DNA of 64,000 bases from Symbiodinium natans (lineage: Eukaryota; Sar; Dinophyceae; Suessiales; Symbiodiniaceae). The DNA is taken from assembly GCA_905221605.1 (NCBI GenBank), contig CAJNDS010002072.1, positions 245,501 to 309,500 of the forward strand, in the 5' to 3' direction. Below are positions 24,747 through 36,675 of this stretch, in pieces. The notes below the pieces were generated by a model that worked only from the letters and a program-made list of their open reading frames with translations, was not told the origin of the DNA and searched no databases. Made by a program: the position numbers and the translations under genes. Each line of letters opens with the position of its first letter. Position 1 is the first letter of the stretch.

Positions 24747-24855
24747 CCCTAAGGGTCCATGTACCTGATTATTATATACTTGGGCCTTAAAGTACTTCCT
24801 ATATAGGGACTTTGGGGCCCAAGTATATAATAATGAGGTACATGGACCCTTAGGG
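24747..24855. mobile_element. Family A hairpin MITE, full length
   Basis: A 109-bp copy nearly identical to those at 3081 and 9014. Confidence 0.85.
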
Positions 24856-24973
24856 ACACATTTGGGGTTTAGGGTTGAGGGTTTGTAGATGCGTTGCCCG
24901 TAGGGTGTCACTGAAGCAGCCCTGGACGGAAGGCGAGGGCAGGAAGGCCGGATGCGCATGGGGTCTTTTGATA

Positions 24974-25070
24974 GGTTTAGGGTTTAGGGTTTAGGGTTTA
25001 GGGTTTAGGGTTTAGGGTTTAGGGTTTAGGGTTTAGGGTTTAGGGTTTAGGGTTTAGGGTTTAGGGTTTT
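24974..25070 (+). repeat. Interstitial telomere-type array, TTTAGGG x13
   Basis: Perfect units ending in TTTTGGG. Confidence 0.95.
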
Positions 25071-25887
25071 GGGTTAGCCCTAAACCCTGAACCCGGAACC
25101 CAAAACCCTAAACTCTGAATGCCATTAGCTTGCTACATCTCTGTGACCAGCGGGCCCCCTGTTACACCCAAATCCTGAATTGCTTCATCGTCTGAAGTTC
25201 GGGCTCAGGGCTACAAATCCCTGAATCCCTAAACCCTAAACCCTAGACCCTAACCCCTAAACCCTTAAACCCCCAAGCTCGAAGTTCCCCATCCGGACCC
25301 CACCGCCCCACCAAAGATCGGGTTCAAGTATCCCAAGGTTCCCTATGGCTCCACACTGCTCCCTAAGGCTCCCTAGGTACCCTTAAACCCTAAACCCTAA
25401 ACCCTGAACCCCCCTTGCGTCCGCTTCCTTTAGGAACCCTAGAATCTCATTACTCACCCCCCCTCCCTTAAGAACCCTATGATGTGAGCTTGCACCTGAG
25501 TCGAGTTTAGGGTTTAGGGTTTAGGGTGCAGCTGGTGCGTTTACGCTTTGGGGTTTAGGGTTTAAGGTCTCGGATCTAGGGTTCTTTTATCATGTGCAAT
25601 CCAACACGATGGAACTTAAAATCCCCAAGCCCTGCAGCTCTAGAGGTGTTGGTCCCGAAGCCCCTAAATGCTGAAAACTCGAAGCCCTAGCCCTGAAACC
25701 CCTAACCCCGGCTTAGGGTTTAGGGTTTAGGGTTTTTAAGGTTTAGGGTTTAGGGTTTAGGGTTTAGGGTCTTCAAAGCCCTCAATCCTGAACACCCTGC
25801 CACCCAAACGCCCTCTTGAGACCCTGAGAACCCCCTACAGTCATGAGCATGGCGGAAGGTCAGAGGACCCAGGATCCCGAAGCTCAG

Positions 25888-26028
25888 CTAGGGTTAGGGG
25901 TTAGGGCTTAGGGGTTAGGGGTTAGGGGTTCGGGGTTCGGGGTTGAGGGTTTAGGGTTTAGGGTTTAGGGGTTCGGAGTTTAGGGGTTAGGGTTTAGGGG
26001 TTCGGGGTTTAGGATTTAGGGTTTGGGG
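25888..26028 (+). repeat. Variant telomere-type array based on GGGGTTA and GGGGTTC
   Basis: Units of TTAGGGG and TTCGGGG dominate, mixed with TTTAGGG. Confidence 0.85.
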
Positions 26029-26322
26029 GGTATACATAAGCCTTGAACCTGTTGAGGGCTCAGTTGGAATCCCCTGAAATGAAGTCCCTATACCCTAAAC
26101 CCTAAACCCCAAACCCTAAACCAACAACCCTAAACCCTAAACCCTAAACCCTAAACCCCAAACCCCAAACCCTAAACCCTAAACCGTTCTCAACACGGCG
26201 CCTGGAGCGTCGCCGCTCCAGCCGCTCGGCTTCCAAACGCCTCACCTCGGTGCTTAGTACTGTATAGGGTTTAGGGTTTAGGGTTTAGGGTTTGGGGTTT
26301 GGGGTTTGGGGTTTAGGGTTTT

Positions 26323-26422
26323 AGGGGCCAAAATTGTTAGAACAGGGTTTTGGGGATATTATAGGAAAATTATCAAGGGGCCATAAAGGAACACTATGAG
26401 AAAGTCCCCCTATATTACTGCG
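26323..26422. mobile_element. Family K-related element, next to a G homopolymer
   Basis: It shares GGGTTTTGGGGATATTATAG and CCATAAAGGAACACTATGAG with the copy at 858. Confidence 0.45.
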
Positions 26423-26536
26423 TCTGGAATCTGGGGGGGGGGGGGGCCAGGAAGCCAGTTACCATAATGTAAAATTTGGGTTGGTTGCTTTATCAGGGGA
26501 CCGCAATTTGGGGTGTGGTATAGAGGTTGCCAGTAT

Positions 26537-26650
26537 ACTACTATTTGCTTGAGAAGCCCCTCTTCCCAAAAGACAAAAAACTCTTCCTTATAAGGGTACT
26601 ACAGGGACTATTACTGTTTTGTTTTGTTGCGGTTTTAAGCAAATAGTAGT
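26537..26650. mobile_element. Family H MITE (about 114 bp)
   Basis: Inverted ends ACTACTATTTGCTTGAGA and GGTTTTAAGCAAATAGTAGT. Confidence 0.7.
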
Positions 26651-27039
26651 TTAGGCTTTAGAGAATTAAGGGCTCAGAAATCTCAAGTACCGCCCTGAAA
26701 CCGTAACCGGACTGACACGATTCCATTGGCTTTCTCTCCCCCTGAAACGCGAAACCCCTAGAAACCCTAAACCCTCAACTCAAATCGAAGGGGGACATCT
26801 GCATTTCAAAGGCAAAGGCCATGGTTTCAAGGTTACCCTAACCCCCCCCCCAAAAAAAAAAAAAAATAATAATAATAAATACAGAAGGGGGTGTTACTCA
26901 GCCCCCAACCCTATGAACCCTTGGGAACCAAGTTCCCACCCTGCCCATCTGCCTGCTGAGAGAGATCTTTGAATCACCCTGGATCATTCCATACTCTACG
27001 TATCGACACTGGGAAAAATAAAGACTCTGAAAATAAATA

Positions 27040-27235
27040 CAGAAATAGAAGTATACATATATATATACACATATAATATACATATACATATACACATAAT
27101 ATATACATGTAACATACATTATATATATATATACAGATTATACACAGATATGTTTGTATTTATTTTTGTATACATATATACATACATAAATATCAGCAAT
27201 ACGTATATATTATACACACAAAAATTGATAACAGA
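27040..27235. repeat. AT-rich microsatellite zone
   Basis: TATACATA-type imperfect repeats; no gene. Confidence 0.8.
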
Positions 27236-27400
27236 TGCTTGGTTGAAAAAGGAGTATCCTCGTTGGATAGGTTACCATGTCTCGGGGCCCGTGCGGCTTC
27301 GATGGCCTCGGGCGACTGCAGCGTTTGCAGAATTGGCGGAGCCTCAGCGCAGTTTTGGTGTACTTAAAGGGGTTTAGGGTTTAGGGTTCAGGGTTTAGTG

Positions 27401-27495
27401 TAGGTTGTCCAGCAACCTAGGATTAAAAAAGGGTGCACCTTTTTGCTTACAGGGGTTTATCAGTGAACGGCGCAATACCAAAAGAATGCAAAGTG
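27401..27495. mobile_element. Family C MITE, degraded
   Basis: The left end (TAGGTTGTCCAGCAACCTAG) and the interior poly-A/GGGTGCACCTTTTTG are recognisable. The right end is lost. Confidence 0.55.
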
Positions 27496-28289
27496 AACCC
27501 ACGCCGCACCCTTGCTCCAAATGCTACGTCGAAGCCCAAGCTCCTAAACCCTGAACCCTAAACCGTAAACCCTAAACCCCAAACCCCACACCCCAAACCG
27601 TAAACCCTAAACCCTAAACCCCTAAACCCTACACCCGGGTAGCTGTGGTTGTGGGCCCCATCCTGTGCCCCAACGCAGAAATTATCCCATCAACTTTCAA
27701 ACGCCCACGAGGAGGCAACGCAACGCAAAGCGTCTAAACCCTAAACCCTAAACCCTAAACCCCAAACCCCAAACTCCACACCCTAAACCCAAAACCCTAA
27801 ACCCTAAACCCCAAACCCTAAACCCTATGTCCCGTTTCTTTCTCGCTTGCCTCACTTTAAGTCGAACTCTCAAGTCACAGCCTTTTTGCGGTGTGTGGAA
27901 CTGGAAGACGTGACAAAGAGGTTGCGTGGCTGCCCCGAAGGCTCCTTTTTACATGATCTGCCACTCCCCTGCGCATGATCTAGGATTCTTGGCCACAGTT
28001 GTGGGTTTAGGGTTTAGGATTTAGGGTTCAGGGCGCTCACATGCAAATGCCCATACCGCACGCAGGAAGAATACTGTACCGACTACTGGATGTCATAACC
28101 GGGGGCAGGTTTGCAACATCTTGCCGGAAACATTACCCATCATCAGGGAGATGTCGCCCTTTACTCCATTGCACACAAGGAGCGCACTCCCCCAGACATA
28201 AGTAGAGTCATTTATCAGGGCCCTAAATACGGTCAGTGCGACAGCTTTGTGATCAGTCCCATGAATTCTAGTTCGCACATACAGGCGCC

Positions 28290-28427
28290 CCTGAACCCTA
28301 AACCCCAAACCCCAAACCCCAAACCCTAAACCCCAAACCCTAACCCTAAACCCTAAACCCCAACACCCCAAACCCCAAACCCCTTTCCCTAAACCCTAAA
28401 CCCCAAACCCTAAACCCTAAACCCTAG
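28290..28427 (-). repeat. Mixed CCCTAAA/CCCCAAA array
   Basis: CCCCAAA variants alternate with canonical units. Confidence 0.85.
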
Positions 28428-28557
28428 GGGCAGCCACAGCTCTTCAAGCCGAATCCCGATGGCGGAGCCTATCCACCACTGCTTCGACACACGCCCTGCA
28501 TCCGCAGATCGAAAAGTGACGCTGGGACAGGGGCATCCTGCTACTTGGCTCTAAGGA

Positions 28558-28620
28558 CCCTAAACCCTAAACCCTAAACCCTAAACCCTAAACCCTAAAC
28601 CCTAAACCCTAAACCCTAAA
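28558..28620 (-). repeat. Interstitial telomere-type array, CCCTAAA x9, abutting a family A MITE
   Basis: Only four bases separate the array from the MITE end at 28625. Confidence 0.9.
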
Positions 28621-28624
28621 GCCT

Positions 28625-28733
28625 CCCTAAGGGTCCATGTACCTGATTATTATATGCTTGGGCCTTAAAGTACTTCCTATATAGGGACTTTGGGGCCCAA
28701 GTATATAAGAATGAGGTACATGGACCCGTAGGG
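28625..28733. mobile_element. Family A hairpin MITE, full length
   Basis: A 109-bp copy with scattered substitutions (for example GACCCGTAGGG at the right end). It lies directly next to a CCCTAAA array. Confidence 0.85.
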
Positions 28734-28833
28734 CCTGTAAAGCCTAAACCCTAAAAATTAACATGGCCTCAAAAAGGCTCATGAGGATTCAATCCAATGG
28801 CACACATCTTGTACAACCTTACCTGGACACCGG

Positions 28834-28938
28834 CCTACAAGGAGGGCCCCCTCTACGAAACAAAGTATAGCTAAGGGACGTTTTTCAGCTAAGTTAGGAG
28901 CCCTATAGCCCAATTCAGGGTGCTTATAACTCTACTTA
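28834..28938. mobile_element. Family G element next to a G homopolymer
   Basis: It has GGCCTACAAGGAGGGCCCCC at one end and ATAACTCTACTTATG at the other. It is shared with 48609 and, in reverse, 52721. Confidence 0.6.
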
Positions 28939-28940
28939 TG

Positions 28941-28961
28941 TGGGGGGGGGGGGGGGGGGGG
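28941..28961. repeat. G homopolymer (about 21)
   Basis: A single run of G at the right edge of a family G element. Confidence 0.9.
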
Positions 28962-29649
28962 CGTGGGGGCAGAGTCCTGGGCTTTGGAGGAATAATATTT
29001 GCAATTATTCCTGCTCCAACGTATCACCCTCAATCGCGAGTTTTGCAGGCTTCTGGTGCTTTTTTAGCGTCAACCACAGGCAAAAAAAAAACAATCCCCC
29101 AAAAAAAATACCGAAACTGCTCAAAACCACCCAGCCAAAACACTCTGATGTTGAACACAGTGCCCCAGGACTACGCTTCACCCGTCGGGCTTCACTTGGG
29201 GGTCCTGAACGAAGGAAAGACCTGATTTCCCTAAACCCTAAACCCTAACCCCTAACCCCTAAACCCCTAACCCCTAAACCCCTAAACCCTAAACCCTAAA
29301 CCCTAAACCCTAAACTCTAAGCCAGCGGTCCGAAAATAGGAGCTCTGCCCCAGGCATCTTCAGGAGACTTAAAAGTTCGTCTCCTGCTGGAAGTTGAGGG
29401 GTTTATAGGGCTTAGGGAGTTTTTGCGGGTTTAGGGTTTAGGGTTTAGGGTTTAGGGTTTAGGGTTTAGGGTTTAGGGTCTAGGGTTTAAGGTTTAGGGT
29501 GTGGGTGCGGGGGAGGGGAGAAGATTTTGGGATTCAAGTCAGCTTTTGTGGGGTCTTGGGCTGATAGGCGTACATAACTGCAACTCAGGAGCATGTTCTT
29601 AAGCTCTGCCATTCCAGGTGATTCGTTGTTGGTTTGGGCTGTGGGGTAT

Positions 29650-29747
29650 AAACCCTAAACCCTATAAACCCTAAACCCTAAACCCTAAACCCTAAACCCT
29701 AAACCCTAAACCCTAAACCCTAAACCCTAAACCCTAAACCCTAAACC
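29650..29747 (-). repeat. Interstitial telomere-type array, CCCTAAA x13
   Basis: Regular array starting with one TATAAA variant. Confidence 0.95.
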
Positions 29748-29851
29748 GCAAGACTCCGGATGTGATGTGATTCATTCTGCTCCTGAGCCTTCGTGCCTGC
29801 ACTGTACAGGTGAGTCTGGAAACTTCTGTGCCAGATTCCAAGAACAGCAAG

Positions 29852-29930
29852 GTTTAGGGTTTAGGGTTTAGGGTTTAGGGTTTAGGGTTTAGGGTTTAGG
29901 GTTTAGGGTTTCGGGTTTAGGGTTTAGGGT
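29852..29930 (+). repeat. Interstitial telomere-type array, TTTAGGG x11
   Basis: Opposite orientation to the array about 105 bases upstream; includes one TTTCGGG. Confidence 0.95.
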
Positions 29931-29977
29931 AAGCGAGCCCTCCACCAAGAGTTGGGACGGCCGGAGCTTTGTGAAAA

Positions 29978-30499
29978 ATGTCCTCTTGCAGGTATCTGAA
30001 TTGTATCATCCCTTCTAAGGACCCTCATATCTTTCCAGGGTACTGGGAACCAGAATCCGGCATCATCGGAGAACGGTGCTTAGGAAGGTTACGAAACCCC
30101 GAACCCTACAAATCCGAATATCCCCCATCTCCGCCCCCCCCCGCCCCGTTGCATGTCACTGACCTAGACAGAGGACTCGGGGTTCTGGTTCAAGGTTCGC
30201 GCTCAGTACTTTTGAGGAACTGGAGGTTGAAGGCTTACGGTCAGGGCTTCACATCGTGTGCTGCCATCGGAAACGTGTTGGTCAGCTTGCTGTTCCAGTC
30301 ACTGAGGGTACCCAGATCCTGTTCGCAGAAGACCTGCCCCAAGGGCAGGTCACCGGGACCCTCCGGAAAGGGGACACCAACTGGTTCCGAAAATAAAGCA
30401 AAGACGGTCGATTCAAGAGTTTGTGCTCCCGGTATACACGTGTCTCGTGTGTTTTATGCAAGAACAGGATGCAAACACGCCGCGTATGTAAATGAATAG
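29978..30499 (+). CDS. Hypothetical ORF of 173 codons, doubtful
   Basis: This is the longest ATG-initiated frame after the transporter that is not built from simple repeats. It has no recognisable domain, signal peptide or membrane segment; residues 50-56 are proline-rich (PPSPPPP) because of a C-rich tract. It lies between telomere-type arrays. The 3' part from about 30230 is unique DNA. It may be chance, and a coding role is not supported beyond its length. Confidence 0.15.
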   Translation: MSSCRYLNCIIPSKDPHIFPGYWEPESGIIGERCLGRLRNPEPYKSEYPPSPPPPAPLHVTDLDRGLGVLVQGSRSVLLRNWRLKAYGQGFTSCAAIGNVLVSLLFQSLRVPRSCSQKTCPKGRSPGPSGKGTPTGSENKAKTVDSRVCAPGIHVSRVFYARTGCKHAAYVNE

Positions 30500-30895
30500 T
30501 ATACATCCTTTAGTAGTATGTTACTATACGGCCATTCCCTTTGAACGAGTCTACTTGCAGCAAGAACCGGATACGACCCTTATTCTCGAGTATTGACAAT
30601 ACCTCATCCTTGCGTGATTCGTGGTGCTTTGCTTTAGTCTTGATCCGACGGCGGATACACCGTAGCCGCCGCGCTGCACAAGCAGTGTCCGACTACCACC
30701 CGAAGCAAGGGCAGTGCACAGGAGTCACTGCTCAGATTTGAATGCTTGTGCACGCTGCGAGATGGACCAGACCCCTAATAGCTATTGCTATGCCCTAAGA
30801 TCCACTGTGTTGCGCAGTTGCATGCCTTTGCCGCATGCAAACTGTTGCCTTGGCATAGCCAAACTGGGACCAACACCCTGTGTGCAGTAAACACG
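30230..30895. other. Unique DNA without telomere-type units, no gene recognised
   Basis: One of the longer repeat-free stretches in the right two thirds of the window. Frames are short and without motifs. Confidence 0.5.
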
Positions 30896-32734
30896 GCCCT
30901 AAACCCTACACCCTAAACCCTAACCTGAAACCCTAAACCCTAAACCCTACACCCTAAACCCTAAACCTGAAACCCTAAACCCTAAACCCTAAACCCCGCA
31001 CTGCCAGCCCTAGATCAGCCCACGCACGCTGCCTAGTCTCCATTTCCAAAAAAGGACTCCCAGACCCCCAGAAAGTGTACTCTGTAAGGTTTAGGTTTTA
31101 GGGTTTAGGGTTTAGGGTTTAGGGTTTAGGGTTTAGGGTTTTACCTAAACGCAACTATGTGTTCCTTTTGGGGCTAGCTATAGGAGGTTCTAGTATATAC
31201 TACCCTAAAAAGGTACTACATAGGCGCCTTTAGGTTTAGGGTTTCGGGGACGCTGACTTCTCAGGCTTCAGTGTGTCTCTGTTCGAAAGGGGTTTTGGTC
31301 TCGGGTCTAAGGGCCTTGGTTGACGACACTAGGAACCCACATATAGCCCGCAAAGTGGTTGTTCTTTCTACTGTATTCCTGAGCGACTGCCCCGAGACTG
31401 CATACTCGAGGCGGATATCCAAGCCAAGATATCCCGCCCTACCTCGCTCGCATTGAGCCCGCCTTGGGAGGCATGTATGTGCAACAGCTAAGCGCAACGT
31501 ACATCGGACACCGTCGAGTTGATTTCGAGTCTAAGGGTAGACAATGAACAAAGTTATCCCAAACCCTCGACCCTAAACTCTACAGCCTCATCCCTAAACC
31601 TTCTCAAGTTTCGTGATTAGGAAGCTTTGCCTTTTTTTTGCCAGTGATCGACTTGATGGATTGCGGGTCAGTTGAGATTTGAACTAGGGCATATAGCATT
31701 TGGGTTTCTATACATGTTCGTCCCTATAAACCCTCCAAAAGGTTCAGGGTTGAGGGTTAATGGTTCGTAAAAAAAACCCTAGGCCCCATAAACCCTCTAA
31801 ACTTTAAACCCGAATGCCATTAAGGCCTCAAGTTCTCGCAGGCGTGCGCCAGCAGAAGATTGAAACTACGCCCGCTCCAAGAAGGCGTATGTACAAAGGA
31901 AGCCGCAGCATTGGGTGCTGGAGTAAGCTAGCCACTACGGCCTTGCTTTAAGGGTTTAGGGTTTAGGGTTTCAGGTTTAGGGTTCAGGTTTAGTTCTTAG
32001 AGTTTAGGGTTTCGAGCTCAGAGTTTAGGCCAAATTGAAGGGTGTAGGGTCTAGATTTTGGGGGGTTTCTGGGCTGGGGGTTTATGATCCGAACCCTTTG
32101 TCAGGGGCCGTCTACGAAGGAGTGCAGACTCTAAGCAAGGTATTTACTTGCACCCTGACGAGCTATGAACAAACAGGGTGCCCATTTCATTCAAGAAAGG
32201 AAATGGGATCTTCAGCCTAACAAAGAGGGTTTGGGGTTTAAGGTCTGGGGTTAACCCTAAACCTTAAACCCTGGACCCTCAGCGCGTATTTCTCGTACCC
32301 CCTTGGCGCCTGCATTCCCTTGTACCTCAATCATTCAAAGAGCCCTCAGCCGTGAAACCCTAAGCCTAAATCACCTGTAAGAAGCCCTAAAGCGTCTCCC
32401 GAACCTCTACACCCTGAGCCCCAAATACTGAACCCGATAGACCCAGAACCTTAAATCCTAAGCGTGCCGGCCACATGTTTCAGTCAGCGTTTTTTGCGGG
32501 TGGTCTCTGAAGGCTTTCCAGGTTTGATTTGGGTGACCCTATGGAAACTTGATTTCTGACCACGTTTCTCTAAGTACTATACATAAATATAGATTTTTAA
32601 TAGGCGTTCGGGCCCGCAGAACTTTAAAAGCTATACTCCAAACCAACCACAGCTATTTATGCTGAAAGGCTTGGAGGTGGAGGGCACACTGGGATGTTGT
32701 GGGGGGGGTTAGGGTCTGGGCAGCCGAGTTACCA

Positions 32735-32826
32735 TTGGAAAAAGGGCACCCTTTTGGCGCTGGTTAGTTTTATGAAGGAACCCAGTCACCCAGCAACAAA
32801 AAAGAGTACCACTGGGCTTCCAAAAG
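32735..32826. mobile_element. Family C-related MITE, degraded
   Basis: The interior AAAAAGGGCACCCTTTTGGC and the end GAGTACCACTGGGCTTCC resemble family C. The termini are diverged. Confidence 0.4.
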
Positions 32827-33134
32827 GTTAAGGGCTTAAACCCTAAACCCTAAACCTTAAACCCGAAAGGCAAAGCCGTAAGATACCCTAACTTTGCGAT
32901 GCTCTCTCGATTCCGTGGTGGCCTAGCCACTCCTCCCTTCGCAGCCCTGCTGCCGTATGTGCAAAATGAATTGTTGCGCGGTGGCTTCTCAAGAGCATGG
33001 ATTCAGGTCTGGTGTCTTTTGGGGGTTTCGTGGCGTCGGGGGTCGAGATTGTCTTACCCGAGCCAGAACAAGGTTAACCTTTTACATATAGTAGGATTCT
33101 ATATAAACAAAAAGGTTCAGGGATACCTACCCAA

Positions 33135-33218
33135 ACCCTAAACCCTAAACCCTAAACCCTAAACCCTAAACCCTAAACCCTAAACCCTAAACCCTAAACC
33201 CTAAACCCTAAACCCTAG
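33135..33218 (-). repeat. Interstitial telomere-type array, CCCTAAA x12
   Basis: Regular array. Confidence 0.95.
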
Positions 33219-34120
33219 GTTGTTAAGGTTGAGGGCTTCCTCATCAGCTGGGACTCAAGGATCCGAAGAGCGCCGACCAGCACATGACCCCATCCCTGCA
33301 TGCTCGAGAGGCTCCCGCGCACCAGTGGGGCTGCCCAGCAAGCGTCCCTAAACCCTAAACCCTAAACCCTAAACCCTAAACCCTAAACCCTAAACCGCCT
33401 CGGGTTCGGGAGCTGCCATGCCCTGCACCCCGAAGCCTCAGAGCCCTCAAACTATCTAAAGCTGAAACCGATAAGCCCAAAGAGCACGAAGACACCTGCG
33501 AAGGCATGCCCCACCCATGTTTGCCCCAGCTCTGCCGCTTCACATTGCCTTGCGGGCCAGCGTGAGTGCGTTGACCTCCCGGAGACTTTGTGTGAACTTC
33601 TGCAGGATTCAGGGTTGGAGGTTCCAAGAAAAAGGAGACCGCAATATGTATATATATATATATCTACATGCACATGTTTATCTATGTATGCATTTAAATT
33701 CATTTTGTTTGTCTATTTGGGGTTCAAGGTTTTATGGATTCTAGAGTTTTAGGGGGTTTTCTAGGCTTGGAGGGGCTTAGGATTTTTAGGGTTTGGGAGT
33801 TTGTGTTTGGAAGCTGTTTTAGGGTTTAGGACTTCAGGATTCTTAGGGTTTGAGGGTGTTCAATGCCCTACTTTGGAGTAGACCCCGGGAAAAAAAAAAG
33901 TATACACTTTTTGGGTCTAAGTAGCTCTAATAGGAACCCAGAACCCAAAAAAAGTATTAAGGTAGAGTACTCCCCAAACCCTAAACCCTAAACCCTAAAC
34001 CCTGAACCCAGAATGGCAGCCAAGCGGCCGGGTCGTTCTCCCCGCCGCGCACGTCCAGGAAACCGGCCGCGGCAAGCTCGTGGGGCAGGTCCAGGGAAAA
34101 GTACTCGCCTTATGGGGTTT

Positions 34121-34340
34121 AACCCTAACCCCTAAACCCTAAACCCTAAACCCTAAACCCTAAACCCTAAACCCTAAACCCTAAACCCTAAACCCTGAAC
34201 CTTAATGAACCCTAAACCCTAAACCCTAAACCCTAATGAGCCCTAATGAGCCCCAATGAACCCTAATGAACCCAAATGAACCCTAATGAACCCTAAACCC
34301 TGAAACCGAATGAACCCTAAACCCTAAACCCTTGAGGGTT
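34121..34340 (-). repeat. CCCTAAA array passing into a CCCTAATGAA variant repeat
   Basis: Canonical units (34133-34195) are followed by ten-base AACCCTAATG units (34203-34310). Confidence 0.85.
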
Positions 34341-34502
34341 TAGGGTTTAGGCGGGAAAGGTATTCGCCTCGCACTCTCTACGTAAGGGTCTCAGGTCCCC
34401 GAGAAAATCCCAGTGAATTGAAACCCCGAAGCCCTAAACCCTAAACCCGAAACCCTAAACCCTAAAGGGGAACCTGGCGGTACGGTGGATGCTGATGAAA
34501 CA

Positions 34503-34538
34503 ATATTATAATCATGCAGGTACATGGACCCTAAGGGT
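34503..34538. mobile_element. Family A MITE, terminal fragment
   Basis: Only the end GGTACATGGACCCTAAGGG with adjoining AT-rich DNA remains. Confidence 0.5.
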
Positions 34539-35214
34539 AAGGTTTAGGGTTTCGGGCCTAGGGTTTTGGTTGCAGATTTCGAGTATAGTCCTCCATCGCG
34601 TTTCCTGGCTGAATAGCTTTCTGCTGTGTTCAGGGCTTTTCGGCTTTAGGGCCCTAAACCCTAAACCCTAAACCCTAAACCCTAAACCACCCTAAACCAC
34701 AAGGCCGTAAACCCGAACTGCGTGTTGACCAGCCCCCAGGCTAGGATTTTGGGGATGCTTGGGCTCCAAGGGACTGAGGCCTAACCCTAAAACCCTAAAG
34801 GCTTTCAGGTTTGGGGTTTAGGGTTAGCGTTTGGGGTTTAGGGTTTATGGTTTAGGGCTTAGGGTGTAGGGTTTAGGGTTTAGGGTCAGGGTGCAGGGGC
34901 CGGTTCAGGGGTGACTTGTGTAGACTGATGCCGCGACCGTCGGCGGCCAGTAGAACAGGCTGACCTAGAAAGGCAAAGTGCCAGTAACAGTGGCCTGCAA
35001 TCTGAACTTAAACCCTATAGCCCTAAACCCCAAACCCTTAGCCCTAAACCCTAAACCCTAAACCCTAGGTCGCAACCCTAAACCTTAGGGCGCTGAAAAG
35101 ACCATTGTTATGGGCACGTCGCGTGTCTCTTATACTTACCCCAAGGCCCCAAATTCCCTAATAGGAAGTGCTTTAAGGTCCTGATGCACATCGGTCGACT
35201 GCACTCGCATCTGT

Positions 35215-35450
35215 CACTCAGAAAAAAAAACACACCTTATTGAAGCGCCTTTTCTTCTAAAAAAACACCCTAAACGATGGACGGAAACACACCTTAAATT
35301 AAGGTGTGTTTTCTTGTATTCAAAAACTTTAGTCCTGCTTAACATGTTTAACCCTTAATTTAGGAAAAAGAACACTTTAAATAAGGCGCTTTTTAAAGGA
35401 AGGTTTCCTTAAATAAGGTGCTTTTTTCCTAATGAAGGTGCTTTGGAAGC
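35215..35450. repeat. AT-rich zone of AAGGTGCTTTTT-type direct and inverted repeats
   Basis: At 35285-35311 AAACACACCTTAA and TTAAGGTGTGTTT form a near-perfect palindrome. Related units (AATAAGGCGCTTTTT, AATAAGGTGCTTTTTTCC, AATGAAGGTGCTTT) follow at 35380-35445. Confidence 0.65.
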
Positions 35451-35657
35451 TCTGGGCAGGTACTGGTGCGGTTCCACTTGTTCCACGGCCAGGATCGCCT
35501 CGTTGTGCATCAAGAGATGATGCAATGCGACCAGCCTGTGTAGAAAGGCAACACGCGCAGCATCGGTGGTGAGCACGGAGGCCTCGACCAAGCGGAGCAT
35601 GCACAGGACACCCTTCACGGCCGAAGAAACTTGAGAACTGCGGAGCGCAGTCGCCAA
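35415..35657 (-). pseudogene. Exon-like fragment, family not recognised
   Basis: On the minus strand an open stretch of about 80 codons reads SSAVKGVLCMLRLVEASVLT, followed by a leucine-, alanine- and histidine-rich helical sequence (RVAFLHRLVALHHLLMHNEA). Composition and helical pattern look like real protein rather than repeat-derived noise, and the stretch is unique and more GC-rich than its flanks. There is no ATG at its 5' end, and its 3' end runs into AT-rich palindromic DNA. It may be a stranded exon or a captured gene fragment. No function can be assigned. Confidence 0.25.
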
Positions 35658-35950
35658 GGAAGCGTGTTCACCCTAAACCCTAAACCCTAAACCCTGAACA
35701 CTAAACCCTTAACTCTTAACCCTAAACCCTAAACCGTACATGTTCATCCAGCACAGATGGCAGCCAAGGACTCCATGGTCTGCAGCGTCGAGGCCCACAC
35801 AGGCGAGGCAGCCCGCACTCGAATGGAACGCCCAAGTATTCCCCATTTAGGTACTTGAACCCTGAACCCTGAACCCTGAACCCTAGAACCTAGACCCTAG
35901 ACCCTAAACCCTAAACCCTAAACCCTAGACCCTAAACCCTAAACCCCAAA

Positions 35951-35975
35951 CCGGACCCTTAGGGTACATGGACCC
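35951..35975. mobile_element. Family A MITE terminus running into telomere-type sequence
   Basis: The terminus GGGTACATGGACCC continues as TAAACC instead of the expected TTAGGG, as if a telomere-type unit had replaced the end. Confidence 0.4.
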
Positions 35976-35999
35976 TAAACCTTCAGGCCAATGAAGCCT

Positions 36000-36086
36000 A
36001 CACCCTACACCCTACACCCTACGCCCTAAACCCTAAACCCTAAACCCTAAACCCTAAACCCTAAACCCTAAATCCTAAACCCTAAA
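36000..36086 (-). repeat. CCCTACA then CCCTAAA array
   Basis: Four CCCTACA units precede about eight canonical units. Confidence 0.85.
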
Positions 36087-36583
36087 TGAAGCCTGGTGGC
36101 CGTCCTTACACCAAGGCTCAGTCACTTGGAAGGCCCAGCGCCTGTCGAGATCTCTGGGTGTCGCCCGTGGGGGTTAGGGTTTTGGAGTTTAGGGTTTAGG
36201 GCTGAGGGCTCAGGATGTTTTTTGGGTGGGTTAGGGGAAAAGCTCTCCCCCCGCACCGAAACCCACAACCTACACCCCCAAACCCCAAACGCTTAACCCT
36301 TAAACCCGAAAACCCAAACACCCGAAAACCCTAAACCCTAAACCCTAGCCCTAAACCCTAAACCGTAAACCCTAAACCCTTAAACCCTAAACCCCCTAAA
36401 CCCCCAAACCCAACCTTTTTCGGGTCCTGGGCCTGAAGGCAGGTAGCGCTGCCAAGCGCTTCGCATCCACGTCGAGGATGGCCAAGACCTCGCTCCAGCA
36501 GTCCGGGGTTTCAGGGTACTCGGAAACCTAAACCCTAAACCCTAAACCCCAAACCCTAAACCCTAAACCCTAAACACCTTAAA

Positions 36584-36675
36584 CTTGGGATGTTCCCCCT
36601 TATACTCACAGACCCTAATAGGAGTGATAGTACCCCTATTATAGTCCCGACAAAGGACTGGTAGTATAAAAGCCC
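36584..36675. mobile_element. Family D MITE, right end lost
   Basis: The left end CTTGGGATGTTCCCCCTTAT and inner GATAGTACCCCTATTATAGT are present. The right inverted repeat is replaced by unrelated sequence. Confidence 0.6.
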
